Assembly (NCBI RefSeq): GCF_030813635.1 | Contig: NZ_JAUSUM010000002.1 | Span: 62,001-126,000, forward strand | Source: Salibacterium salarium | Lineage (GTDB): Bacteria; Bacillota; Bacilli; Bacillales; Marinococcaceae | Length of the DNA: 64,000 nucleotides | Reading direction: 5' to 3' | Shown here: one piece after another, positions 27,165 to 35,017 of the stretch | How positions within the stretch are numbered: position 1 is the first letter of the stretch | Layout of the letters: every line of letters starts with the position of its first letter | Notes under the pieces: generated by a model | Databases searched by the model: none | The model's input: the letters and a program-made list of their open reading frames with translations, nothing else | What the model was told of the DNA's origin: nothing | Made by a program: the position numbers and the translations under genes

Positions 27165-27845
27165 TTATGTAAGTGACTGATAATTGTTCATTACCGTTGG
27201 CACGTAGGATTGGGTTTCTTCAAATGGAGGAATACCATTATAACGATCTACATTACCAGGGCCGGCATTATAAGCAGCAAGCGCAAGTGACTCATCACCG
27301 TTATATTTATCCAACATATTTTTTAAGTATTTTGTACCCCCTTCGATATTCTCCTGAGGGTTGTAAGGGTTATCTACATTTAAATACTTAGCTGTGCCAG
27401 GCATAAGCTGCATTAGTCCCATCGCGCCTGCATTGCTTTTAGCGTCAGGATTAAAATTCGACTCCTGTTGAATAACGGCCTGAATAAGATTAGGATCGAC
27501 TCCAAATTTCTCAGCACTTGAAGAGATGAGAGAAGAATAATCATCATCTGTTGTTGTTTCGTTATGGTTCAACGGCATTGCGTTTCCACCTGTTGTTGAG
27601 CCAACTTGTTCGGAAGATACAGCATTTTGAAAATAACGAGCGCTACTTTCTGGTGACAAAAATAAAGAAGACATCTCGTCAGAGGACGAATCGTTTTCTG
27701 TTTGAATACTGAACTGGTTGCCAAGTTCGTTGTCTAAATATGTTTGAAAAGAGGAAAGAAACGAAGGAGTATTTCCTGTATTAGAAGACGGATTGTAATG
27801 ATTTGTTACCGATTTAAGTATTTGAAACAAAGGAGCAATCGTCAA
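27165..27845 (-). CDS. cwlQ: Lytic transglycosylase with SLT domain (CwlQ/YjbJ)
   Basis: A 226-residue protein whose C-terminal half is a goose-lysozyme-like SLT domain: catalytic Glu in AVIQQESNFNP, then GAMGLMQLMPGTA and ALAAYNAGPGNV. It cleaves peptidoglycan glycan strands. The N-terminal half is low-complexity Ser/Asn/Gln-rich, with no obvious signal peptide, as in B. subtilis YjbJ/CwlQ. TTG 27845 has AGAGGTG upstream with 6-base spacing; ATG 27863 lacks a site, so TTG is preferred. It ends at the border of the repeat element. Confidence 0.9.
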   Translation of the reverse strand: MTIAPLFQILKSVTNHYNPSSNTGNTPSFLSSFQTYLDNELGNQFSIQTENDSSSDEMSSLFLSPESSARYFQNAVSSEQVGSTTGGNAMPLNHNETTTDDDYSSLISSSAEKFGVDPNLIQAVIQQESNFNPDAKSNAGAMGLMQLMPGTAKYLNVDNPYNPQENIEGGTKYLKNMLDKYNGDESLALAAYNAGPGNVDRYNGIPPFEETQSYVPTVMNNYQSLT

Positions 27846-27930
27846 CCTTTTCACCTCTTTCATCTGCAGAACTATTTAAGAAAAATATACCAAAAATATT
27901 TATTGTAGGCAATATGTCTTAGTTACTGTT

Positions 27931-28518
27931 CTATTCTTTTTGTTCTTGTTTGCGCAAAAAAAATCGTTCTATTTTGTTAGGAGTTTGACGTACAGGGATT
28001 CCGTGTTTATTTAGAAGATCATTCATCCAGATTTGAACGGCTGTTTCGGTCGGTCCTTCAATTTCTATTTCAAAGTCTTGAGTATCTAAATACACACTTT
28101 GATCTAAAAACAACAGTCCTTCTTTAAAAGGTGTCTTGCCACGATAAGTTTCCAATGTCCCTAGTAAACGTAATGCATCACTATCGATATTAAGAGAAGA
28201 TTGGAGTTCATCCTTTACTTCACCATCAGGAAAGAATGAAGATGATAGTGCTTGGTTCGCTTCTTCTTCACTTAAGTTCTGATTAGTTTCAAGCAAACCT
28301 TCTTTTGCCGGCTGCTTTAAAGTTAGTTCATACATATCTTTCTTTTTTCTAATACGCAGTGCAGCGCCTTGCTTTTTAATATCGTCGTTTACAGTGTCAA
28401 AATATGAATTCGCCTGCCAAAAAAAATCATTTTTATTTATTTGAAAGACTTCGGAAAGATGAAGAAATTCCGATTCTGTTAAAAGATTTTTTTTCTCAAT
28501 TTCTGTTTCTTGGGCCAT
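27931..28518 (-). CDS. yjbK: CYTH-domain protein (YjbK), triphosphatase-like
   Basis: A 195-residue CYTH (triphosphate tunnel metalloenzyme) protein. The signature ExExK is at the N-terminus (TEIEKKNLL), and alternating charged strands follow (LRIRKKKDMYELTLKQP, FEIEIEG). It is probably cytosolic and acts on inorganic or nucleoside triphosphates with a metal; the substrate is unknown. The ribosome site is GAAAGGAAG. In B. subtilis it lies beside yjbL and the RelP-like gene yjbM, as here, but divergent. Confidence 0.9.
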   Translation of the reverse strand: MAQETEIEKKNLLTESEFLHLSEVFQINKNDFFWQANSYFDTVNDDIKKQGAALRIRKKKDMYELTLKQPAKEGLLETNQNLSEEEANQALSSSFFPDGEVKDELQSSLNIDSDALRLLGTLETYRGKTPFKEGLLFLDQSVYLDTQDFEIEIEGPTETAVQIWMNDLLNKHGIPVRQTPNKIERFFLRKQEQKE

Positions 28519-28712
28519 TACTATTTCTTCCTTTCACTCTTAAAATGATAAAGACGTATGCTCTGTTTTTATGATATCATATCGTTTGGAAATCGTCGTT
28601 CTTACCGATGGATTAAAATCACAAGAGCAAAACCGAATACTAGAATAGTGTTTTTCTTCCTATGGGAGAGGTATGGTAATATAGAAACAGATGAACGTAA
28701 TAAAGAGGTGGA

Positions 28713-29093
28713 ATGATGGAACACGTATTGACAGTTACCGAAATAATAAGAGAAGGAAATAAATTATACTTAAAACCAATTGAGGATTGGCCAGAGAGCG
28801 AGTGGGAAAAATTAGAAGACGGAGGACGTATGCTTGCCGATTCCGATGCGTTAACCCTTGTATATGTGCTCGAATCTGTTGAATCGTTTGTGCAATTACG
28901 TATGCCTAAACAAGTATGGCCACACTTGAAAGAAGCAAGCGATCAGCAATTGGAAATTATTCTTGAAGGTCCTTCAAATATTCGTCTTGATCAATTTCAA
29001 AGAGAGATGGCATATATCCTTGATAATGTACCAGGAAACGGAAACTATGGTTCGGCGATGGTAGAAGCTGTAGAAGAAGCATTTCAACTATGA
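28713..29093 (+). CDS. yjbL: YjbL family protein (UPF0738)
   Basis: A 126-residue protein of unknown function recognised by its place between yjbK and yjbM and by its VTEIIREGNKLYLKPIEDWP start. It is acidic and soluble. GAGGTGG precedes two stacked ATGs (28713 and 28716). The relP-like gene follows after about 30 bases with no terminator. Confidence 0.8.
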   Translation: MMEHVLTVTEIIREGNKLYLKPIEDWPESEWEKLEDGGRMLADSDALTLVYVLESVESFVQLRMPKQVWPHLKEASDQQLEIILEGPSNIRLDQFQREMAYILDNVPGNGNYGSAMVEAVEEAFQL

Positions 29094-29126
29094 TTATAAA
29101 ATTGTCCAGAACAGGTGGTGCTAGCT

Positions 29127-29765
29127 ATTAGTAACTGGGATACCTTTTTAACACCGTATGTGCAAGCGGTGGAGGAATTGAAAGTGAAATTAAAAGGTCT
29201 GCGGGAGCAATATCAATTGTCTTCAAAACACACTCCGATAGAGTTTGTAACAGGGAGGGTAAAACCTGTGACAAGCATATTGGAAAAAGCGCAGCGCAAA
29301 AATATCCCACTCGATCGAATAGCCAGAGAAATGCAGGATATTGCAGGGGTACGTTTAGTTTGTCAATTCGTTAATGATATCGATACGATTGTAGAACTCA
29401 TTCGTTCTCGCTCGGATTTTAAAGTGATGGAAGAAAGAGATTATATAAAAAGAAAAAAAGAAAGCGGCTATCGCTCTTATCATATGGTTATTGAATATCC
29501 TGTGCATACTATTGATGGAGAAAAATATGTCCTTGTCGAAGTTCAAGTACGAACTATGGCGATGAACTTTTGGGCGACAATTGAGCATTCTCTGAATTAT
29601 AAATACAGTGGGGAAATACCGGATGAAGTGAAGGAGCGGTTGCAGCGGGCGGCAGAAGCTGCTTTTCAGCTAGATGAGGAAATGTCTAAAATAAAAGGCG
29701 AAGTACGGGAAGCCCAACAAATTATTATCAAAAACCGCGAAGGATCCTCAAGGTCCACAAAATAA
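29127..29765 (+). CDS. relP: Small (p)ppGpp synthetase RelP/SasB-type (YjbM), probable ATT start
   Basis: A small alarmone synthetase with only the GTP pyrophosphokinase domain: SPIEFVTGRVKP-like strand (TPIEFVTGRVKP), synthetase motifs KRKKESGYRSYH and VEVQVRTMAMNFWATIEHSLNYKY. It matches B. subtilis YjbM through its length. In-frame GTGs at 29115 and 29118 lie inside the only ribosome site (AGGTGG, 29113-29118). The site is 8 bases before ATT 29127, and the residues after ATT align with the B. subtilis N-terminus. So initiation at ATT is proposed, with GTG 29115 as the alternative. It is followed by nadK after 29 bases. Confidence 0.85.
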   Translation: MSNWDTFLTPYVQAVEELKVKLKGLREQYQLSSKHTPIEFVTGRVKPVTSILEKAQRKNIPLDRIAREMQDIAGVRLVCQFVNDIDTIVELIRSRSDFKVMEERDYIKRKKESGYRSYHMVIEYPVHTIDGEKYVLVEVQVRTMAMNFWATIEHSLNYKYSGEIPDEVKERLQRAAEAAFQLDEEMSKIKGEVREAQQIIIKNREGSSRSTK

Positions 29766-29794
29766 TAAAAAGGTAAGTGAAGGGAGGCGGCGGC

Positions 29795-30595
29795 ATGCAT
29801 TTTACGGTTACATCTAGAGGAGATGACGTATCCGATGCGCTAAAAAAAGATATTACGGCTAGTTTAAAAGAACATGGTTTGACTGAAAATGAGGATGAAC
29901 CTGAAATTATAATTAGTGTTGGAGGAGATGGTACTCTTCTCCAAGCTTTTCATGATTACCACGAAAGGCTAGAGCAAACATGTTTTGTCGGCATACACAC
30001 AGGTCACTTAGGGTTTTATGCAGATTGGCAGCCAGAGGAAGTAGAAAAGCTAGTAATTCATATTGCTAAAACCCCATTTCAAGTAGTGGAATATCCGCTT
30101 TTAGAAGTTGTCGTTCGCCATTATGATACAAAAGAAACAGACCGTTATCTAGCTTTAAACGAATGTACAGTGAAAGCGTTGGAAGGATCCTTGGTGTGTA
30201 ATGTAGATATAAAAGGAGAACCGTTTGAGACATTCCGTGGTGACGGACTCTGTATCTCGACGCCGTCAGGCAGTACGGCTTATAACAAAGCGTTAAGTGG
30301 TGCTATTATTCATCCTTCGTTACCATCCATGCAGTTGACTGAAATGGCGTCAATTAATAACCGTGTGTATCGAACAGTTGGTTCTCCATTAGTATTACCA
30401 CAGCATCATACTTGTCTGTTAAAACCTCTAAATGATGTAGAAATGCAAATAACCGTTGATCATACTTCCGTGGTTGATCAATCTATAAAATCAATTCAGT
30501 GTCGTGTTGCCGAGGAAAATGTCCGGTTTGCCCGGTTTCGTCCATTTCCGTTTTGGAAAAGAGTGAAAGAATCCTTTATTGGAGAGGGAGAATAA
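29795..30595 (+). CDS. nadK: NAD kinase (NadK/PpnK)
   Basis: A 266-residue kinase that makes NADP from NAD in the cytosol. The GGDGTLL motif is at residues about 44-50, and the Asp of that motif is catalytic. NECTVK, with the Asn-Glu pair, and [16 protein letters not shown] are also present. ATG 29795 follows AGGGAGG; the frame runs further upstream to 29777 but without a site. The middle gene of the relP-nadK-rluD-like operon, with a 6-base gap to the next gene, the same order as B. subtilis yjbM-yjbN-yjbO. Confidence 0.95.
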   Translation: MHFTVTSRGDDVSDALKKDITASLKEHGLTENEDEPEIIISVGGDGTLLQAFHDYHERLEQTCFVGIHTGHLGFYADWQPEEVEKLVIHIAKTPFQVVEYPLLEVVVRHYDTKETDRYLALNECTVKALEGSLVCNVDIKGEPFETFRGDGLCISTPSGSTAYNKALSGAIIHPSLPSMQLTEMASINNRVYRTVGSPLVLPQHHTCLLKPLNDVEMQITVDHTSVVDQSIKSIQCRVAEENVRFARFRPFPFWKRVKESFIGEGE

Positions 30596-30601
30596 AGGAG
30601 T

Positions 30602-31498
30602 ATGAATGCTTTTCATGTCCTTGAATGGAATGTTCCTTTAAAAGATGAAGGAAAAAAATTAAAATCATTTTTAAGGCAGACAAAAGGGATGTCATCGAGC
30701 ACTTGGAAAACGGTAAAAAAAGATGGCCAACTTATAATAAATAATGAATCAGCCAGTGGATATGACATCCTTGAAGACGGCGATAGAATTGCCGTATATT
30801 TGCCAGCTGTTTCTTTTCCATCAGGTATTCCGCGAACTCCATTACCGTTATCGATTTTATATGAAGACAATCATTTATTAATTGTTAACAAACCGCCGAA
30901 ACTCCCAACTTTGCCAGGTAGAGGACAAGAGCAGGAAACTTTAGCAGGAGCGGTTCGTCATTATTATGAAAGAAATAATATAAATGCTTCGTTTCATGCA
31001 GTATCGAGACTTGACCGTGATACGAGTGGTATTGTTACGCTTGCCAAGCATCGCTATGCCCATCAACGGTTGGCGGCATTTTTTTATAACAACCAAGGTC
31101 TCAAGAAATATACGGGGATAGTTAAAGGGGAATGGTTTCCCAAAACTGGAACGATTTTAGCACCTATTGAAAAACGCCCGGACAGTATTGTCAAACAGCA
31201 TGTGGTGACAAATGGTAAAAACGCCCGGACAGGTTTTCGAGTAGAGCATAGGGGGCGTGGTCTGTCCCTTGTTACTTTCACCCTTTATACAGGACGAACC
31301 CATCAAATACGTATTCACAGTTCTTATGTCGGTCATCCTTTAGTAGGTGATGATTTATACGGAGGATTGTCTATAGAAATACCGCGCCAGGCTTTACATG
31401 CGAAAGAATTGAATTTTTGTCATCCAGTCACGGATACGTGGCATAAGATTGACGCGCCATTACCTGAAGACATGCGTAATCTTTGGGATGGGGGGTAA
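30602..31498 (+). CDS. RluA-family pseudouridine synthase (YjbO)
   Basis: A 298-residue RNA pseudouridine synthase of the RluA/RluD family. An S4-like N-terminal region (residues 10-65) precedes the catalytic domain, with the active-site Asp in SRLDRDTSG (about residue 140) and the GRTHQIRIH substrate loop. The exact uridine target in rRNA or tRNA cannot be told. It starts 6 bases after nadK ends, so translational coupling is likely. Confidence 0.9.
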   Translation: MNAFHVLEWNVPLKDEGKKLKSFLRQTKGMSSSTWKTVKKDGQLIINNESASGYDILEDGDRIAVYLPAVSFPSGIPRTPLPLSILYEDNHLLIVNKPPKLPTLPGRGQEQETLAGAVRHYYERNNINASFHAVSRLDRDTSGIVTLAKHRYAHQRLAAFFYNNQGLKKYTGIVKGEWFPKTGTILAPIEKRPDSIVKQHVVTNGKNARTGFRVEHRGRGLSLVTFTLYTGRTHQIRIHSSYVGHPLVGDDLYGGLSIEIPRQALHAKELNFCHPVTDTWHKIDAPLPEDMRNLWDGG

Positions 31499-31505
31499 TT
31501 GAATG

Positions 31506-32237
31506 TTATCTGAATTTCTCAACAATAAATGGCATGTTGGATGGAACTTTGGTGTAGGTCATTTCAGGGTAGTGAAGTCCGGTTAATTGGCCCCCGAATA
31601 CACAACCTGTGTCGATATTGATAGTGTTATTAACCTTTCGAGGTTCCCGAACGGGAGTGTGCCCGTATACAATCAACGGTGATCCGTAGTATTCAGACGC
31701 CCAATCGCGCCTTACCGGCATTCCATCTTCATGCTTTTCTCCGGTAATATCACCATATAACACGAATGTTTGGACTTTTTTTCCCGTTTTACCGATGAGG
31801 TTTTCTGTAATACCAGCATGCGCAGCAATTACTTGACTATTATCCAGTCGAAGATAAAGCGGGGCGCTGTCATACAGATTCATAAAGGATCGACGGACAT
31901 TACCGTATGTATTTGGAGAAAGATTTTGAAGCTCTGCAATGGTCGTTTCAAGACCGCCGCTTACGACAATATTACGCCCTAGTAAATAACGGTAAAGTTT
32001 ATTGCAATGATTGCCGGGTACGTAATGAGCGAGTTGGTTTTCGACCATTTTGGTAACTAATGTGATTACCTCAACAGAACGAGGACCTCTATCTGTCAAA
32101 TCCCCTATGAACACAGGGATACGCCCGTCAGGATGAAAATACATATTATCCCTATTTTTATAACCAGCCTTGTCAAACCACGTACAAATTTCGTCGAAAC
32201 AGCCGTGTATATCCCCGATAAAATCATAAGTACTCAT
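31506..32237 (-). CDS. prpE: Bis(5'-nucleosyl)-tetraphosphatase PrpE
   Basis: A 243-residue PP2A-like phosphoesterase. All metal-binding blocks are visible: GDIHG (residues 8-12), GDLTDRG, GNHCNK, and later HAGITENL and GHTPV. B. subtilis PrpE hydrolyses Ap4A-type dinucleotides and influences spore germination. The ribosome site AAAGGAG lies before ATG 32237. It is convergent with the rluA-like gene and divergent from fabI. Confidence 0.93.
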   Translation of the reverse strand: MSTYDFIGDIHGCFDEICTWFDKAGYKNRDNMYFHPDGRIPVFIGDLTDRGPRSVEVITLVTKMVENQLAHYVPGNHCNKLYRYLLGRNIVVSGGLETTIAELQNLSPNTYGNVRRSFMNLYDSAPLYLRLDNSQVIAAHAGITENLIGKTGKKVQTFVLYGDITGEKHEDGMPVRRDWASEYYGSPLIVYGHTPVREPRKVNNTINIDTGCVFGGQLTGLHYPEMTYTKVPSNMPFIVEKFR

Positions 32238-32272
32238 CTTTGGAACTCCTTTCTTCTATTGGATGACAATGC

Positions 32273-32299
32273 TATAATAAGTTTAACAGCTGCTATTAA
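32273..32299 (+). promoter_or_regulatory. fabI promoter -10 box and FapR-like palindrome
   Basis: TATAAT (32273-32278) is followed by the palindrome TTAACAGCTGCTATTAA (32283-32299), half-sites TTAACAGC/TTAATAGC, which covers the expected start of transcription. It has the length and spacing of a FapR operator, though it lacks the usual ACC/GGT centre. FapR control of fabI would match B. subtilis. Confidence 0.5.
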
Positions 32300-32343
32300 G
32301 AACAACCAACAAATATTGTTTGATAAAAAAGGAGCGATTGTTA

Positions 32344-33126
32344 ATGAATCTTTCGTTAGAAGGCAAAACCTATGTGGTGATGGGTGTTGCAAACAAACGC
32401 AGCATTGCTTGGGGAATTGCCCAAAGCTTATCAAAAGCTGGAGCAAGACTTATTTTTACATATGGTGGAGAGCGAATGGAGAAAAGCGTGCGAACGCTTG
32501 CTGATTCTCTCGAACAAGAAAAGACACTTGTGTATCCTTGCGATATTACTGATGACGAGGAAATAAAAAAAACGTTTCAACAAATCAAAGAGGAAGTAGG
32601 CACCATTCATGGGTTGGCTCATTGCATAGCGTTTGCGAATAAAGAAGAACTTGATGGTGACTATTTGAATACAACCCGCGATGGTTTTATGTTAGCCCAC
32701 AATATTAGTTCTTATTCTTTAACTGCCGTTGCTAAAGTAGTTCGTGAATTGGATTTGATGAGTGAAGGCGGCTCTATTATAACAATGACGTATCTCGGAG
32801 GCGAAAAAATAGTCAAAAATTATAACGTTATGGGAGTAGCAAAAGCTTCCCTTGATGCGAGTGTACGTTATCTTGCCAATGACTTAGGGGAAGAAAATAT
32901 TCGTGTAAATGCTATTTCGGCAGGACCAATGCGGACTTTATCTGCTAAAGGAATTGGTGGCTTTAATGAAGTTATTAAAGAAATGGAAGAAAAAGCCCCA
33001 TTACGACGTCCGGTTACACAAGAAGAAGTCGGTGACACTGCGCTCTTTTTAATGAGTGATCTAGCGCGCGGAATAACAGGGGAACTGATACACGTAGATG
33101 GCGGCTATAATAAAGTAGGACTATAA
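32344..33126 (+). CDS. fabI: Enoyl-ACP reductase (FabI)
   Basis: A 260-residue NAD(P)H-dependent reductase completing each cycle of fatty acid elongation, the target of triclosan. It has the FabI nucleotide motif GVANKRSIAWGIA, the catalytic Tyr-x6-Lys (NYNVMGVAKAS, about residues 156-164) and the SAGPMRTLSAKGI loop. ATG 32344 follows AAAGGAG; the in-frame ATG at 32320 lacks a site. It is monocistronic, with its own terminator and a possible FapR site. Confidence 0.96.
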   Translation: MNLSLEGKTYVVMGVANKRSIAWGIAQSLSKAGARLIFTYGGERMEKSVRTLADSLEQEKTLVYPCDITDDEEIKKTFQQIKEEVGTIHGLAHCIAFANKEELDGDYLNTTRDGFMLAHNISSYSLTAVAKVVRELDLMSEGGSIITMTYLGGEKIVKNYNVMGVAKASLDASVRYLANDLGEENIRVNAISAGPMRTLSAKGIGGFNEVIKEMEEKAPLRRPVTQEEVGDTALFLMSDLARGITGELIHVDGGYNKVGL

Positions 33127-33130
33127 AATA

Positions 33131-33172
33131 TACCAAACCAGCTTGTCTGTTAGAAAGACGGCTGGTTTGTTC
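33131..33172 (+). terminator. Terminator after fabI
   Basis: Stem AAACCAGC...GCTGGTTT with inner pairing, ending in a short T run. Confidence 0.75.
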
Positions 33173-33313
33173 ATTGCTTTATGTTATAAGGCGCAATTTA
33201 TTTGCGATGCATTGATGAAAATCTCCCCCAAAACCGTTTAAAGGCAGTTTTCGTTTAGATTTGTTCTTCTCTTTCCCCCCCAATGAGCTCGTACTAAAAA
33301 TTCATGAATTTTA

Positions 33314-33342
33314 TTGCTAAAATTCAAAATTTTAGGTACAAT
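33314..33342 (+). promoter_or_regulatory. Sigma-A promoter of the c-di-GMP riboswitch transcript
   Basis: TTGCTA (33314-33319), an exact 17-base spacer and TACAAT (33337-33342). It is about 50 bases before the aptamer. Confidence 0.6.
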
Positions 33343-33389
33343 GTATCCAATACCTTATTCCTATGTCATCTATGGGTCAATTCCAAATT

Positions 33390-33485
33390 GCAATAAGTAC
33401 GACAAGGGCAAAGCCATTGAAAAATGGTGACGCAAAACTATAGGGGCTAAGTTTTTGGATATGCCAGCCAGTTATCGAATGCACT
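33390..33485 (+). promoter_or_regulatory. Cyclic-di-GMP-I (GEMM) riboswitch
   Basis: The conserved GEMM-I core is readable: AGGGCAAAGCCATTGAAAAA, then a matching TGGTGACGCAAAACTATAGG, then GGGGCTAAG, a loop, and ATGCCAGCCAGTTATCG. The first hairpin is capped by GAAA (33419-33422), the tetraloop that docks in the receptor, and GACGCAAA is hallmark sequence. It ends about 20 bases before the ribosome site of the Spo0E-like gene, so translational control is possible. Confidence 0.88.
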
Positions 33486-33516
33486 CCTAGTTCGTATGAA
33501 AAAGGGGGAATGTGGT

Positions 33517-33771
33517 TTGGATTTGTGTAAAAAAGATTATTTAGAAACCGTAGACAGAGATATTTATATACTGCGAAGACTGATGTACAAAGCGAGTGAC
33601 GATGCCGGAAGTTTAGACAATCAATTAGTGATTGAAATCAGTCAGTTTTTAGATATAAAGTTAAACGAGCATGGCGATTTAGCCAAATCCCATAGATGCA
33701 AAAAAGAAAAGGAACAGGTTCATCCGTTAACAGAAATCAAACCATTGTTTACTAAAGGCGCATTAAAGTAG
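33517..33771 (+). CDS. Spo0E-family aspartyl-phosphate phosphatase
   Basis: An 84-residue small helical protein. It has the Spo0E pattern: a first helix with DRDIYILRRLMYKA, a short turn, and a second helix with the catalytic SQxLD motif (EISQFLDIKLNEH). Such proteins dephosphorylate Spo0A~P and delay sporulation. TTG 33517 has AAAGGGGG 8-9 bases upstream; ATG 33496 is an alternative without a site. The gene is directly behind a c-di-GMP-I riboswitch, so its level should respond to c-di-GMP. The C-terminal Lys/Glu-rich tail is longer than in most family members. Confidence 0.8.
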   Translation: MDLCKKDYLETVDRDIYILRRLMYKASDDAGSLDNQLVIEISQFLDIKLNEHGDLAKSHRCKKEKEQVHPLTEIKPLFTKGALK

Positions 33772-33826
33772 TGAAAAAATGAAAATAAATATGAATTGAT
33801 CTAAGATATTTGTCATGGGAGAAGGT

Positions 33827-33864
33827 AAAACAGTTCACTTTTGCAGGAAGTGGACTGTTTTTAT
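33827..33864 (+). terminator. Terminator after the Spo0E-like gene
   Basis: Stem AAACAGTTCACTT with AAGTGGACTGTTT (one G-T pair), then T residues. Confidence 0.85.
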
Positions 33865-33988
33865 TGTGAAAAAAAACACCCCCTTCGCAAAAATAATAAC
33901 TAAAGAGTAGACAATATGTCCCAGTTGACGATAAACTAAAACGCAGGTAAGATGGTTAAACGAATATAATAGGAAGATGGGTTGGTTT

Positions 33989-34825
33989 ATGAAAGTAAAA
34001 AAAGTGCTGAACAACAATGTCATTATTGCCCACCATCCTGATTACGAAGAAGTTGTTCTCACAGGAAAGGGCCTAGGATTTGGGAAAGAAGAAGGTGCGC
34101 CGGTTGATGAAAGCGGAGCGGAGAAATTCTTTGTTTTAAAAAATCCTAAGGAACAAGAGCAGTATAAACAACTGCTCATCCAAGTGGATGAGGCTTTTAT
34201 TGGTTGCATGAACGAGTGCATGGCCATGCTCGAAAATCGTTTTCAGGTTAAATTACACGAACATATTCACGTAGCACTAACGGATCATTTATTCTATGCT
34301 GTTCATCGAAAGAAACAAGGCTTGGATATTCGTAACCCGTTTTTACATGAGACAGAACTTGCTTATCCTGCTGAGTATCAAGCGGCGAAAGATCTTTTAT
34401 TACATGTAGAAAAATGTACCGGTACAACGATGCCGGAAGGGGAAACGGGATTTGTAGCACTTCACATTCATACAGCGTTAACCCGAAGATCTATTAAAGA
34501 ATTAAATGAACATACCATTTTAGTGTCGGAACTTGTCAAACGGATTGAAGAGACGCTGGATATTTCTATGGACACCAAAGACTTAGATCATCAGCGCTTG
34601 TTGCGCCATCTTCATCAAGCGTTAGAACGCATAAAAAATGGGGATTATGGTGATGAACCAGAAACTTTAAAAAATGTGTTGAAAAATGAATATCCGCTGT
34701 GTTACAATTTGTCGTGGAAGTTGATTAAGATGATGCAACAGTCATTAAGAAAGCCTGTACCAGAAAGCGAAGGAGTATATTTAACACTCCATTTGCAAAG
34801 GCTTTCAAGACAAACATATAAATAA
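33989..34825 (+). CDS. glcT: GlcT, transcription antiterminator of ptsG
   Basis: A 278-residue BglG/LicT-family antiterminator. The N-terminal RNA-binding domain (MKVKKVLNNNVIIAHH) is followed by two PRD domains with regulatory histidines (ENRFQVKLHEHIHVALTDHL and FVALHIHTAL). PTS-mediated phosphorylation sets its activity. ATG 33989 is used, the upstream ATG 33977 being in frame as well; the ribosome site is weak in both. It lies in front of ptsG and its leader. Confidence 0.93.
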   Translation: MKVKKVLNNNVIIAHHPDYEEVVLTGKGLGFGKEEGAPVDESGAEKFFVLKNPKEQEQYKQLLIQVDEAFIGCMNECMAMLENRFQVKLHEHIHVALTDHLFYAVHRKKQGLDIRNPFLHETELAYPAEYQAAKDLLLHVEKCTGTTMPEGETGFVALHIHTALTRRSIKELNEHTILVSELVKRIEETLDISMDTKDLDHQRLLRHLHQALERIKNGDYGDEPETLKNVLKNEYPLCYNLSWKLIKMMQQSLRKPVPESEGVYLTLHLQRLSRQTYK

Positions 34826-34858
34826 TACCAATCGCATTTTTGTGTTACTGGTCATGCA

Positions 34859-34958
34859 GGCATGAGAGAAAATAGATTGGTTCTCTAGCTACAAAACAGG
34901 TGTAGTATACCTTTAACCCTGTTTTAGTTCAGTGAACCCTTTTCTCTCATGCCTTTTT
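34859..34958 (+). terminator. GlcT-dependent leader: antiterminator hairpin and terminator
   Basis: A long terminator stem (GGCATGAGAGAAAA 34859-34872 with TTTTCTCTCATGCC 34940-34953, plus an inner GGTTC/GAACC pair) ends in a T run. Within it is a hairpin AAAACAGG (34893-34900) with CCTGTTTT (34918-34925), the position of the RNA element that GlcT would bind. Together they form an attenuator for ptsG. Confidence 0.75.
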
Positions 34959-34973
34959 ATGTTTGTCGTTTTA

Positions 34974-34987
34974 TTTATGCGTTTGCA
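34974..34987. promoter_or_regulatory. Possible catabolite-responsive element (CcpA site)
   Basis: On the minus strand TGCAAACGCATAAA matches the cre consensus TGNAANCGNWNNCW at 13 of 14 positions. It lies between the terminator and the ptsG ribosome site. Binding is not shown. Confidence 0.4.
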
Positions 34988-35017
34988 TCAGACACTATAA
35001 AAAAAGGAGGACTTCAC

